This document shows positions 15,783-23,441 of a stretch of DNA of 47,978 bases, piece by piece. The position numbers and the translations under genes were made by a program. The stretch spans positions 1 through 47,978 of the IMG/VR virus record IMGVR_UViG_3300022602_003915; one strand, written 5' to 3'. The DNA is from a virus. The notes below the pieces were generated by a model. The model did no database searches, was not told the origin of the DNA, and was given only the letters and a program-made list of their open reading frames with translations. Numbering within the stretch: the first letter of the stretch is position 1; each line of letters starts with the position of its first letter.

Positions 15783-16157
15783 TTACTTATGTACGCAGAT
15801 AACCCAAGTTATAGCAATGTATGTTATTTGATGTGCTAATTGATCAAGCCCGAATTGTGACCAGAACAACGGCTTGGTCATATCTTTGATTCCGAATTTT
15901 ACTTTAGTCCAGTCGATATGATAATGAACTAGACCTTCTGATATAGCTATTACCGGCACATATGCGAAAGGAATGGTAAAGAAAAAACTATAGATTAATA
16001 ATGCAATTATACTAGTCCACACATGATCCAAGCTGTGTGTTATTCCAATCCAGTCTCGGTAGATTCCTTTATGAACAGTTTGTTTGTAGGTTTGAAGTAC
16101 AAAATCTGCATAAAAGTGTTTGGTTTGGAGAAGAACCAGTAATAGTAATATATCCAT
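15783..16157 (-). CDS. DUF3307-like integral membrane protein
   Basis: 124 residues with four hydrophobic stretches. The family pattern is visible: FYADFVLQTYKQ near the start, then THSLDHVWTSIIALLIYSF, a conserved H-x-D (HYHIDWTKVKFG), and GLDQLAHQITYIAI at the end. DUF3307 proteins are small inner-membrane proteins of unknown role with conserved His and Asp residues, found in bacteria and phages. The ATG has no Shine-Dalgarno; an exact TATAAATA ends five bases upstream, so the message is probably leaderless. It lies between the curli operon and the 16200-17141 gene, in the same direction. Confidence 0.8.
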   Translation of the reverse strand: MDILLLLVLLQTKHFYADFVLQTYKQTVHKGIYRDWIGITHSLDHVWTSIIALLIYSFFFTIPFAYVPVIAISEGLVHYHIDWTKVKFGIKDMTKPLFWSQFGLDQLAHQITYIAITWVICVHK

Positions 16158-16162
16158 ATAAC

Positions 16163-16170
16163 TATTTATA
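16163..16170 (-). promoter_or_regulatory. T4-type late promoter (exact TATAAATA)
   Basis: Exact late octamer ending five bases before the DUF3307 ATG at 16157. The start codon would be at or next to the transcription start. Confidence 0.65.
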
Positions 16171-16199
16171 TAGAAATGAAACCTAGGATCTTTTAAATT

Positions 16200-17141
16200 T
16201 TATCCAAATCTGCCAGTTCCCATTTTATGTTTACTGGCTTGCAATTGAATATTTTGATTTTCAGCACCGGGAGATATATATTTTGGAGGGCTTGATAGTT
16301 TTTGCCAACGTTGGAGTTCTTTAGGATCAGTTGGTGGTTCACCGACTTGAAATTTTGTAGAACTTCTTTTACTTGTTGGTTCTGTTTTACCTTCCCTTCT
16401 TTTTTTGATAATATTTTTAGCGGTGTCGATTTCTTGGGGAGTATTTAAAGGTAAAGATTTTCTTTTTACGCTGATCGGAGTAGCTTCAAATCTTACTTGC
16501 TGTATACCAGCATCATTCCTATTACTTGTGTACCTTGCAACAAGATAAGGAATATCTAATTTTCCAGGTTCGTTACCATTGGCGTAGATAGTCTCGGATG
16601 TTAATTCAAAGTCTGTATCTTTTATATGTTTTAATTCAGGATCACCTATTACAACAAAATCAACATTGTAAGGTCCTCTTTCACCGCCCTTTACATAATT
16701 TTCACCATACATTATTTTTTTAATTTCGTTCATTTTATGCAGATTAAGATGGAAACTATCTTCGGGCCATAATCTTGAAACAGTTTTTCCACTTGAGTCT
16801 GTCATACTGGTAATATCTTTTACATTTTGTATAAAATCCGCATATGTCGAAGGGTTATCTATAAATCCTCCCCATTTAAACTTGCTTTTGCCTCCACATT
16901 TCAAACTTACATAAGTTTCTTGAGGTTTAGGCGAGTTATGTATAATGGTAAGATCACTTTTAGGATTGCCTTCAGTTTTAACAAAACTTATAACTCTATC
17001 AACTTTTACTCCGGCAATGATTAAATTTATAAAAGTAGTCTTAAATTGTTCTTTAATATTTTGTAATTGAGTTTGAAGAGACCGTATCTGTTCTTGTTCA
17101 CAAGTGCTAATACTTTCAAATATAAATTCAAATGCTCGCAT
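16200..17141 (-). CDS. PD-(D/E)XK-like protein with possible capsid-targeting N-terminus
   Basis: 313 residues. The N-terminus MRAFEFIFES resembles T4 capsid-targeting peptides and holds I-F-E, matching the L/I-x-E prohead-protease site. Residues about 55-85 read KTEGNPKSDLTII...ETYVSLKCGG, a P-x-x-D...S-L-K arrangement like the active sites of HpaII/MspI-type restriction nucleases (D63, K81). The remainder is alpha/beta with a Lys/Ser/Thr-rich linker and a final HKMGTGRFG, a motif shared with the 6408-6872 product. If both readings are right it is a nuclease packaged in the head and injected with the DNA. This is inference; the catalytic acidic residue before K81 is Ser in this alignment. 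Confidence 0.55.
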   Translation of the reverse strand: MRAFEFIFESISTCEQEQIRSLQTQLQNIKEQFKTTFINLIIAGVKVDRVISFVKTEGNPKSDLTIIHNSPKPQETYVSLKCGGKSKFKWGGFIDNPSTYADFIQNVKDITSMTDSSGKTVSRLWPEDSFHLNLHKMNEIKKIMYGENYVKGGERGPYNVDFVVIGDPELKHIKDTDFELTSETIYANGNEPGKLDIPYLVARYTSNRNDAGIQQVRFEATPISVKRKSLPLNTPQEIDTAKNIIKKRREGKTEPTSKRSSTKFQVGEPPTDPKELQRWQKLSSPPKYISPGAENQNIQLQASKHKMGTGRFG

Positions 17142-17151
17142 AATCTATTAT

Positions 17152-17826
17152 TTACCCAATTAATGGGAATAGATTATTCTCTACAAACTCCTGCGCTTCC
17201 TTTTCTGTAAACCCTAAACTGACTAAAACACGGGGTGTATGAGGGTTTTGGCGCTGATAAAAGCAATAAGTATTTTGCGTTTCTGCATAATCTTGCTCCC
17301 CGATTTCCCCTACAGTTTCTAAGTAATAATCCAGTGTTTCCAAACCTAACTCAGCAAACTTTTCCAGTTCATCTGGTCCTACAGCACCAATAGCGACCAT
17401 AGCAGGACTAAAGATTTTCTGTGCCCATTCGGGCAATGGCCTCTTTTTATTCCATTCGATATTTTGAGTTTTACTTGAAAACCACTGCATCATGGCATGG
17501 TTACCTTCCCCCGCGCAGCTAAAATCATGGAACGCACCGCTAACACGGCTGGGCCCTGCTACAATATCGAACCCATAAATTGGGCTGGGATCGTTAATAT
17601 TTGGGAATATTGTAAAGTGTAAAAGCCAAAGTTTTTTAGTTTCTCTAGCATCCACAATACTAACGTGGGCTCTATGATAACGGCCGGAAATATAAACTAA
17701 ATCTTTAACACCTTTATTATCATCTATGGTTAATGAATTTAAATAACCATGTCGAGCAAGTTTTTCAATTATCTTTTCTGAACATGCAATAGCACGATCA
17801 AACACCAAGCTCATCATCATACTCAT
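17152..17826 (-). CDS. ferredoxin-dependent bilin reductase (PcyX/PebS/PcyA family)
   Basis: 224 residues, family size about 230. The core reads IYGFDIVAGPSRVSGAFHDFS (split at residues 83-103), with D101 at the place of the PcyA catalytic Asp105, and EWNKKRPLPEWAQKIFSP, the conserved substrate-pocket loop. These enzymes reduce biliverdin IXalpha using ferredoxin to make pink or blue bilins. The heme oxygenase gene overlaps its start by 29 bases, supplying biliverdin. Several Met codons lie at the start (17826, 17820, 17817, 17814), so the exact start is uncertain. Phage members include cyanophage PebS and PcyX from marine phage metagenomes; here the apparent host is not photosynthetic. The final pigment cannot be told from sequence. 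Confidence 0.88.
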   Translation of the reverse strand: MSMMMSLVFDRAIACSEKIIEKLARHGYLNSLTIDDNKGVKDLVYISGRYHRAHVSIVDARETKKLWLLHFTIFPNINDPSPIYGFDIVAGPSRVSGAFHDFSCAGEGNHAMMQWFSSKTQNIEWNKKRPLPEWAQKIFSPAMVAIGAVGPDELEKFAELGLETLDYYLETVGEIGEQDYAETQNTYCFYQRQNPHTPRVLVSLGFTEKEAQEFVENNLFPLIG

Positions 17827-18337
17827 GTAATATTTTAATAGCCCATTCGAACGCTACATTGGCCTCATCTGCCATATCATCTGTTAGCATTGTTCTTAAA
17901 TTGGTAATAAGTTCTTGGCGATTTTCGAATTCTAAATGACTGTGTGGAGCATCGATTAGCTTTCTAATCATTTGTCCACCGTACATATCTCCCATATGCC
18001 AAGTATATAAATGTGCTAAAATTTGTGTAGGATCTATTAATTTTCTAATATATGCAACATAATCTAATGTGCTTTGTTTGTAGGAATGCTTTGAAGGATA
18101 TAATGAATCCATATCGAGAAAATCTTTATTAATTAAATGCGATCGTTCGATGCCTTTTAAATTATTTAATAATCCCATTTCATAAGCATTATTTTCTATA
18201 GAAAGATACCATAATTGTTTTTGAAAGGTATAATCGACCCAAACATTCATAGGTAATGTTTTGGCAAACACGGCCTTCATGAAAGGTGTAGTTTCTGCTT
18301 CAGCATGATTAACAGCAGTTAATTCTTTTAAACTCAT
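17798..18337 (-). CDS. heme oxygenase (HO1-like)
   Basis: 179 residues, somewhat shorter than cyanobacterial HO1 (about 240). The proximal heme ligand is H11 in VNHAEAETTPFM, and the distal-helix signature is LYTWHMGDMYGGQMI at about 110-124 with the G-D-x-x-G-G core. Heme oxygenase opens heme to biliverdin, iron and CO using electrons from ferredoxin. It overlaps the bilin reductase gene, making a complete heme-to-bilin pathway, and its start overlaps the clpS stop (ATGA). Possible gains for the phage are iron release, heme removal or a bilin product; none can be chosen from sequence. Confidence 0.9.
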   Translation of the reverse strand: MSLKELTAVNHAEAETTPFMKAVFAKTLPMNVWVDYTFQKQLWYLSIENNAYEMGLLNNLKGIERSHLINKDFLDMDSLYPSKHSYKQSTLDYVAYIRKLIDPTQILAHLYTWHMGDMYGGQMIRKLIDAPHSHLEFENRQELITNLRTMLTDDMADEANVAFEWAIKILHEYDDELGV

Positions 18338-18642
18338 TCCACTTCCGATTTAAGGATTAATGGAAATCCATTATGTCTAGCTAATGCTGTACCATCAAAT
18401 ACTTTTTGTTCGGCGATTTCGAATGGATAAACTCCTGCAACAGCTTGTCCTTCATGGTGTATTTTCAATGTGAGATGTACAGCAGATTCTTCAGAATGTT
18501 TAAATATTGAGATCAACATCGCAATTACAAATTCCATAGAAGTACGATCGTCATTAAGCACTATGACCTTATACTTTGGTGGCAATTTAATATCTCTATT
18601 AGAGATTTTTTGTTTTTCGATGATAACTTCTTCGGTGCTCAT
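18334..18642 (-). CDS. clpS: ClpS protease adaptor
   Basis: 102 residues, same as bacterial ClpS (about 106). After a short charged N-terminal tail the core reads YKVIVLNDDRTSMEFVIAML, with the N-D-D and Met that shape the N-degron pocket, then IHHEGQAVAGVYPFEIAEQKV, equivalent to the V-H-x-x-G-x-x-x-x-G-V-x-x-x-E-x-A-E-x-K-V signature with the pocket His. ClpS delivers proteins with destabilising N-terminal residues to ClpAP; a phage copy could redirect host proteolysis. No clpA is present here, so it would use the host protease. First gene of an operon with heme oxygenase and bilin reductase. Confidence 0.93.
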   Translation of the reverse strand: MSTEEVIIEKQKISNRDIKLPPKYKVIVLNDDRTSMEFVIAMLISIFKHSEESAVHLTLKIHHEGQAVAGVYPFEIAEQKVFDGTALARHNGFPLILKSEVE

Positions 18643-18666
18643 AACATTATTTACTCATTTTATAAT

Positions 18667-18690
18667 GTGGAGGAGCATTGACTCCCCCAC
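18667..18690 (-). terminator. 3' hairpin after hsp20
   Basis: A 9-bp stem (GTGGAGGAG 18667-18675 with CTCCCCCAC 18682-18690, one wobble) and six-base loop lie just after the hsp20 stop. No U-run follows, so it may protect the 3' end or terminate weakly. Confidence 0.55.
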
Positions 18691-18698
18691 AATGTGAA

Positions 18699-19133
18699 TT
18701 AAAGCGACTTGACTTTAATCTGACGAGGCTTCAGTGCCTCAGGGATAACGTGTTTAAGAGCAATCTTAAGAACACCGTTTTTGATTTGCGCGTCACCTAC
18801 TTCAAAATGTTCCGGAAGCATCCGACCCCATGTGAAGTTCCTAGCAGCAAGTCCGCGATAAACATACTGTTCCTCGGTGTAGGTACTATCCTCGCGTTCT
18901 GCACGAACAACTAAGATATTCTGATCGAGTTCAACTGAAATATCTTTTGGCTCAAAACCAGTTACAGCCAAATGAATTTCATAATTTTCCTCGTCAATCT
19001 TAATTACATTGTGCGGGGGATAATTATTATTGATTTGATTAGCAAATCGTCTTTCAAAAGGCGCCAACAATGCGTCGAGCCCAATAAATGCTCTATTAAG
19101 AGCGTTTGTATCAAAGTGTACTATCTGATTCAT
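18699..19133 (-). CDS. Hsp20 / alpha-crystallin small heat-shock protein (IbpA-like)
   Basis: 144 residues. The alpha-crystallin domain covers about 38-130: NVIKIDEENYEIHLAVTGF, PKDISVELDQNILVVRAER, and the ending GVLKIALKHVIPE, where the usual G-V-L-x-I motif is intact. The N-terminus (FIGLDALLAPFERRF) resembles IbpA. Small Hsps hold misfolded proteins for refolding by DnaK, whose gene is next upstream. Its leader shares two motifs with the dnaK leader and can fold over the AAGGAG site. A sigma70-like promoter at 19194-19222 overlaps an exact late octamer. Confidence 0.93.
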   Translation of the reverse strand: MNQIVHFDTNALNRAFIGLDALLAPFERRFANQINNNYPPHNVIKIDEENYEIHLAVTGFEPKDISVELDQNILVVRAEREDSTYTEEQYVYRGLAARNFTWGRMLPEHFEVGDAQIKNGVLKIALKHVIPEALKPRQIKVKSL

Positions 19134-19137
19134 AATA

Positions 19138-19160
19138 TTTCTCCTTATTAAGTAAGAATC
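19138..19160 (-). promoter_or_regulatory. shared chaperone leader element (hsp20 copy), RNA-thermometer candidate
   Basis: The element reads GATTCTTACTTAATAA then GGAGAAA before the hsp20 ATG. TTCTTA can pair with TAAGGA across a five-base loop, hiding the ribosome-binding site. A second hairpin (19166-19171 with 19183-19188) lies upstream. The same element precedes dnaK at 21101-21124. Confidence 0.55.
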
Positions 19161-19191
19161 ATTGAGTAGGGCCCATTAGGTACCCTACACA

Positions 19192-19222
19192 TATTTATAT
19201 GCGAAATTATTCTAAAAGTCAA
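19192..19222 (-). promoter_or_regulatory. hsp20 promoter: sigma70-like overlapping exact late octamer
   Basis: TTGACT at 19217-19222, 17-bp spacer, TATAAA at 19194-19199. The -10 is part of an exact TATAAATA at 19192-19199, so early host polymerase and the late phage sigma could both start here. Confidence 0.6.
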
Positions 19223-21096
19223 GCCTCAGTAAATTCCGCATCGACTACGTTATCTTTCTTTTCTGATGTAGTCTTTTCATTTGCGGCCGCTTTGGCCTTT
19301 TGAATAGCCTGTGCAGCCGCAAACAAATCGCTGGTTTTCTGCTGAATAACATCCTTATCTGTGTTCTCGGCAGCAGTTTTTAGATCGGTAATAGCTGTTT
19401 CAATTTTATTAATATCATCAGCAGTTAACTTATCCTTAACCTCATCTAACTCGGTTTTTATATTGTGTGCTAGAGATTCTGCAGAATTACGTGCATCAAT
19501 TAATTCCCGTTGTTTACGATCCGATTCGGCATTAAGTTCGGCATCTTTAATCATTTGTTCAATTTCTGCATCTGATAATCCCGAATTGGCTTTAATAGTG
19601 ATCTTATTTTCTTTACCAGTATTCTTATCCTTGGCGCTGACGTGCATAATACCATTGGCATCTAGATCAAAAGTAACTTCGATCTGAGGAGTTCCTCGAC
19701 GTGCTGCCGGAATACCTTCGAGATTAAACTCTCCCAACAACTTATTGTGCTGACAAAGTTCTCTCTCGCCTTGAAATACACGGATAGTAACAGCAGGCTG
19801 GTTATCTTCAGCGGTGCTGAATACTTGACTACCTTTAGTAGGAATTGTGGTATTTTTTTGAATTAACTTGGTCATTACACCGCCCATAGTTTCGATACCC
19901 AGGCTCAATGGAGTAACATCAAGTAAGAGAACATCATTACGATCCCCTGATAGAACAGCGCCCTGGATGGCTGCACCCACAGCAACAGCTTCGTCTGGAT
20001 TAACATCCTTTCGAGGTGCTTTGCCGAACAGCTTTTCAACAGTTTCCTGTACCTTAGGCATACGAGTCATTCCGCCAACAAGAATAACCTCATCAATGTC
20101 GTTAGCGGTAATCTTAGCATCTGCTATTGCAGTCTTACAAGGTCCAATGCTTCTTTCAATTAATTTCTCAACTAGAGTTTCTAATTTAGCACGAGTCAAT
20201 TTGATATTAAGATGCTTAGGTCCGGTAGAATCTGCAGTGATGTAAGGAAGATTAACGTCAGTCTGTGTGCTGCTGGACAATTCAATTTTAGCTTTTTCAG
20301 CAGATTCCTTAAGTCTCTGTAGAGCCAATACATCCTTAGTTAAATCCACACCTGTATCTTTGAGAAATTCTTCTACTAGATAATCCATGATACGTTGATC
20401 AAAGTCTTCGCCACCCAGGAATGTATCTCCGTTAGTAGATAAAACTTCTATCTGTTTTTCACCATCTACATTGGCAATTTCAATAATGCTAACATCGAAG
20501 GTACCACCGCCCAGGTCATAGACAGCAATTTTACGATCTCGTTTATCTTTCTTATCTACGCCATAAGCTAATGCAGCCGCAGTAGGTTCATTGATAATAC
20601 GCAGTATTTCCAAACCTGCAATCTTACCTGCATCCTTAGTGGCTTGCCGCTGACTATCATTAAAATATGCCGGAACAGTAATAACCGCTTGGGTAACTTC
20701 ATGGCCGAGATAATCTTCTGCGGTCTTTTTCATTTTACGCAAAATTTCTGATGAAATCTGCGGAGGTGCTAAATCCTCTCCATTTGCATGAACCCATGCG
20801 TCACCATTTTTAGCTTCTACAATCTTGTAGGGCATTAGGTCGATATCTTTTTGCACAGCTTCTTCTGTGAATTTTCGACCAATTAAACGTTTAGACGCAT
20901 AGATAGTATTCTTAGGGTTGCTAACAGCTTGTCGTTTCGCGCTGGCTCCTACTAGAATTTCTTTATCTTTATAGGTGACAATAGAAGGGGTTGTTCGAGC
21001 ACCTTCTGCGTTTTCAATAACTTTTGGGGATCCTGCTTCGATTACGGCTACACAAGAATTTGTGGTGCCGAGGTCAATTCCGATTACATTACTCAT
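19219..21096 (-). CDS. dnaK: DnaK (Hsp70) chaperone
   Basis: 625 residues, near full length (E. coli 638). ATPase signatures: [28 protein letters not shown] and [15 protein letters not shown]; interdomain linker [14 protein letters not shown]; substrate-binding domain with [19 protein letters not shown]; helical lid and an acidic end reading VVDAEFTEA. It should be an active ATP-driven chaperone in the cytoplasm. No dnaJ or grpE is seen, so host co-chaperones would be needed. It has a perfect sigma70 promoter, a late-like octamer, and a leader sharing motifs with hsp20. Complete dnaK genes are rare in phages. Confidence 0.97.
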   Translation of the reverse strand: MSNVIGIDLGTTNSCVAVIEAGSPKVIENAEGARTTPSIVTYKDKEILVGASAKRQAVSNPKNTIYASKRLIGRKFTEEAVQKDIDLMPYKIVEAKNGDAWVHANGEDLAPPQISSEILRKMKKTAEDYLGHEVTQAVITVPAYFNDSQRQATKDAGKIAGLEILRIINEPTAAALAYGVDKKDKRDRKIAVYDLGGGTFDVSIIEIANVDGEKQIEVLSTNGDTFLGGEDFDQRIMDYLVEEFLKDTGVDLTKDVLALQRLKESAEKAKIELSSSTQTDVNLPYITADSTGPKHLNIKLTRAKLETLVEKLIERSIGPCKTAIADAKITANDIDEVILVGGMTRMPKVQETVEKLFGKAPRKDVNPDEAVAVGAAIQGAVLSGDRNDVLLLDVTPLSLGIETMGGVMTKLIQKNTTIPTKGSQVFSTAEDNQPAVTIRVFQGERELCQHNKLLGEFNLEGIPAARRGTPQIEVTFDLDANGIMHVSAKDKNTGKENKITIKANSGLSDAEIEQMIKDAELNAESDRKQRELIDARNSAESLAHNIKTELDEVKDKLTADDINKIETAITDLKTAAENTDKDVIQQKTSDLFAAAQAIQKAKAAANEKTTSEKKDNVVDAEFTEA

Positions 21097-21100
21097 TTAT

Positions 21101-21124
21101 TTTCTCCTTTATTAAGTAAGAATC
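21101..21124 (-). promoter_or_regulatory. shared chaperone leader element (dnaK copy), RNA-thermometer candidate
   Basis: Reads GATTCTTACTTAATAAA then GGAGAAAA before the dnaK ATG; TTCTT can pair with AAGGA. Upstream are a GGGC/GCCC hairpin (21129-21141) and a CCTAATGG motif also found in the hsp20 leader. Confidence 0.5.
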
Positions 21125-21174
21125 TGTTGGGCGCTATGCCCATATTGTAATATCCATTAGGTCTATTACAGCTT

Positions 21175-21208
21175 TATTTATTATATTTTAATCATCTTCT
21201 TCTGTCAA
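21175..21208 (-). promoter_or_regulatory. dnaK promoters: perfect sigma70 plus late-like octamer
   Basis: TTGACA (21203-21208), 17-bp spacer and TATAAT (21180-21185) match sigma70 perfectly and overlap the end of the HNH gene. AATAAATA at 21175-21182 overlaps the -10 and may serve late. Confidence 0.7.
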
Positions 21209-21661
21209 TTGAACTATTGGTTTTTTAAGATAATCTTTATTTTTCATTGTTTTAATTCTATGGCAACGACAACATCTTGTAACAATATTGGCGGCAATAT
21301 CTTTACCTCCGTCCTGCTGTAAATGTTGATGATCGCCCTCTAATGTGGCCCGCATACATGCAGATTTGTGAAATGGATCTTCGACATCATCAAATGCAGA
21401 ATCAACCCTAGGATCATACCCACAATCCTCACATACCCAATTTCTATAAAATGTATATGGGCGATCAGCTTTACCCATACCACCGTATTCGGCTAACTGT
21501 AATTGATGGTCCCGACAATAACTATCACTGCCTGGACCTTCATATATAGTAAGTGGATTGCTGCAATCCTGTAAACGGCATCGGGGATTCGTCTTAGCTT
21601 GCTCTTTTAAAATAAAAAAACTCTTTGGACGATCACGTTCGGGATTGCGTAATTGTGCCAT
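21188..21661 (-). CDS. HNH-type zinc protein
   Basis: 157 residues. N-terminal half has spaced Cys residues (C-R-L-Q-D-C ... Y-C-R-D-H) that could bind zinc, followed by a second pair (V-C-E-D-C). The C-terminal part reads LEGDHQHLQQDGG, NIVTRCCRCHRIKTMKNKDY, an HNH nuclease core with D-H, N and H in order and a C-x-x-C. It could nick DNA; a role in packaging, recombination or host DNA attack cannot be chosen. It lies three bases after the DGQHR-domain gene (stop 21665) in the same operon, and its end carries the dnaK promoter. Confidence 0.75.
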   Translation of the reverse strand: MAQLRNPERDRPKSFFILKEQAKTNPRCRLQDCSNPLTIYEGPGSDSYCRDHQLQLAEYGGMGKADRPYTFYRNWVCEDCGYDPRVDSAFDDVEDPFHKSACMRATLEGDHQHLQQDGGKDIAANIVTRCCRCHRIKTMKNKDYLKKPIVQLTEEDD

Positions 21662-21664
21662 GTA

Positions 21665-22813
21665 TTACCAAAGATCCGTTTTGTTCGGAATAAAATCAAT
21701 ATCGCTTTCAAACTTAGGTAACTGTAGATCTGTGCTCTTTTTTAACTGAGCTATCAGAAATGGGCCTCCGCACTTCCATTCTTTCTTGAATCCTTTAATT
21801 TTAACTAGTCCAGTTTTTTCATCTAATTCACCTTGAGGATTAGTTGTTCGATACCAATTATTATAAGCAATCTTGACCTTATCCCAAAATGGACCCGATG
21901 CCGAAAAATCTGCAGAGAAGTAGTCTTTAGTAAACTGTGCGAATTTCTTTAGATAATCGATATTGACATCAATACCAGACTGTTCACAAGCATGAAAGAA
22001 TTCATATAACTGTCTCGCTTCCTTAGAATCCACGGGTCTCTGCTGATTGATCAACACCCAATATTCGCTAAACATTCTAGTTACATCAGGGCTTTTTAAT
22101 TTCTTTTCGCTAGTACTCATAAGAGTTTCGCTTAATAGACTAAATGCTCCATCTTCGTCCTCATCTCCAAATTTTTCATTAGTAACGAATATTCCTGCTT
22201 TTTCCAAATATTGCTGTTTAAGTTCGGCTTTCTTCCATAATGGATCATCACTACCGTCAATACGTACCCCAGACACCATCTGACGGAAAATGTCGATCAT
22301 ATCTAAAGGACTCTTAGCATCTCCATTTAATAAAATAAAGTTACGACGGATTTCCGCCTTTTGCTTAACGCTGTATATAACTACAGGAACCATTAAATTG
22401 GCTACCCGTTCTCCGAAAACTTTAGTGGCTAAAACATATAATACAATAGCTGTGTGTTGTCCATCCCATGCGATATAATGCCCGGGCTTTTGAGGATCTT
22501 CATAGACCTGAATAGCCATTATCATCGTTTCTTGGAAGCAACTGATAATATTGATAATATGCTGTAGATTAACCTTACGTTGCATTGTAGTATCGATCAA
22601 TATCTTGTCCATAGCAACCATGATAGCATGACATAAACTAAGATCGGCAAACTTAGTAAAATTTTTATGTCGGCGTTTAAATTCATCTATAGTAAGATCC
22701 AAAAGAGGTTCAAAGACATCACCTAAACTTTCGGAAAGTCTTTCTCGAAGAGTAACGAAATGGCTGTCCTTTTTATTATAAAACTCATTAGCTTTTTTGG
22801 CGTATGCAGACAT
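21665..22813 (-). CDS. ParB/DGQHR-like domain protein
   Basis: 382 residues. The motif YIAWDGQHTAIVLYVLA at about 112-128 is the D-G-Q-H core of DGQHR/ParB-sulfiredoxin-fold proteins (for example DndB), preceded by an N-terminal helical region and IMAIQVYEDP. The rest is charged and mostly helical (SEKKLKSPDVTRMFSEYW). Such proteins occur in DNA modification and phage nucleotide-related roles; the activity here is unknown. A perfect sigma70 promoter (22843-22871) lies directly upstream, so it is an early gene. It leads into the HNH gene after three bases. Confidence 0.6.
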   Translation of the reverse strand: MSAYAKKANEFYNKKDSHFVTLRERLSESLGDVFEPLLDLTIDEFKRRHKNFTKFADLSLCHAIMVAMDKILIDTTMQRKVNLQHIINIISCFQETMIMAIQVYEDPQKPGHYIAWDGQHTAIVLYVLATKVFGERVANLMVPVVIYSVKQKAEIRRNFILLNGDAKSPLDMIDIFRQMVSGVRIDGSDDPLWKKAELKQQYLEKAGIFVTNEKFGDEDEDGAFSLLSETLMSTSEKKLKSPDVTRMFSEYWVLINQQRPVDSKEARQLYEFFHACEQSGIDVNIDYLKKFAQFTKDYFSADFSASGPFWDKVKIAYNNWYRTTNPQGELDEKTGLVKIKGFKKEWKCGGPFLIAQLKKSTDLQLPKFESDIDFIPNKTDLW

Positions 22814-22842
22814 TAAAATAGATCCTTAATTAATAAAGTATT

Positions 22843-22871
22843 ATTATATTGATAAAACCAGTATATGTCAA
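22843..22871 (-). promoter_or_regulatory. sigma70 promoter (perfect consensus)
   Basis: TTGACA (22866-22871), 17-bp spacer, TATAAT (22843-22848), about 30 bases upstream of the 22813 start. The -35 overlaps the end of the Smr gene. Confidence 0.75.
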
Positions 22872-23077
22872 ATATTACGAATGACAAATACTCCATATTG
22901 AGGCATTGCTGTAGTGCAACCCAACCGTCGAGTAACATATGTAACCAAATCAATCATACGCTCGCTGTTGCCGCAAATAATAGTTAATGGTAAATCATCT
23001 TGATTCATTAGTATAAAATTTTCTACGACTCTATCTACTTCACCATGTCTAACACCATGTAGATCTAATTTGTTCAT
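22868..23077 (-). CDS. Smr-domain protein
   Basis: 69 residues, nearly the whole protein being one Smr domain: LDLHG at the start, EVDRVVENFI helix, PLTIICGNSERMIDLV, and a final beta hairpin PQYGVFVI. The L-D-L-H-G and G-N-S motifs are the conserved positions; other Smr domains have T-G-x-G in place of G-N-S. Smr domains bind or cut nucleic acids; stand-alone ones cleave mRNA at stalled ribosomes in some bacteria, which would be notable beside the phage tmRNA. The start overlaps the upstream gene by four bases, as in the whole run up to 25192. Confidence 0.8.
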   Translation of the reverse strand: MNKLDLHGVRHGEVDRVVENFILMNQDDLPLTIICGNSERMIDLVTYVTRRLGCTTAMPQYGVFVIRNI

Positions 23078-23274
23078 TTTTCCTCCTTTTTATTTGCATT
23101 CTTTATTGCTTGTGTTAAAGGATACATCATTTTTTCTACAATACTATAACTCATTTTTTCTAGAACTATGTTAACATCTTGTCCTTGTGCAAGTTGCATC
23201 ATTGCCCTACCAAGTTCATATTGTTTAACTTTTTCGGCCCATTGTTTATAGGATTCTCCGGGTGTATATTTCAT
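23074..23274 (-). CDS. small helical phage protein, unknown function
   Basis: 66 residues. The ATG at 23274, overlapping the upstream TGA, is chosen over an in-frame GTG two codons earlier. It starts MKYTPGESYKQWAEK and continues LGRAMMQLAQGQDVNIVLEKM with a helical, Met-rich end. Similar short proteins are common in marine T4-like phages and have sometimes been labelled glutamyl-tRNA reductase-like because of the last third, but nothing here supports an enzyme. It lies between the LRWA-family gene and smr in one operon. Confidence 0.6.
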   Translation of the reverse strand: MKYTPGESYKQWAEKVKQYELGRAMMQLAQGQDVNIVLEKMSYSIVEKMMYPLTQAIKNANKKEEK

Positions 23275-23441
23275 GCCCACCTCAATATAAACATTGTAGC
23301 ATCACGGTCCTTTCGAAAAATGATATTATGCATACCAATAGTTTCCCATCTCTCTGTCGGTCCATTAGGACCAAATTGTTGTTGACACCAGAGTACTATT
23401 TCAAACCTATTGTGCGTTGACGGAAATTTTAATTTAGTCAT
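23271..23441 (-). CDS. LRWA-motif small protein, family member 1
   Basis: 56 residues. Pattern: short strand, IVLWCQQQFGPNGP, then IIFRKDRDATMFILRWA at the C-terminus. The W-C...G-P and final M-F-x-L-R-W-A motifs are shared with three other proteins in this cluster (23438, 23903, 24929), so this is a local paralogous family. It overlaps genes on both sides by four bases (ATGA). The invariant aromatic C-terminus suggests a binding or assembly motif. No known function. The gene is too short for many gene finders. Confidence 0.7.
   Translation of the reverse strand: MTKLKFPSTHNRFEIVLWCQQQFGPNGPTERWETIGMHNIIFRKDRDATMFILRWA

Noticed and set aside
23074-23274. Glutamyl-tRNA reductase-like label for the 66-residue protein
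   Set aside because: Only a vague helical resemblance at the end; far too short and without any catalytic residue.
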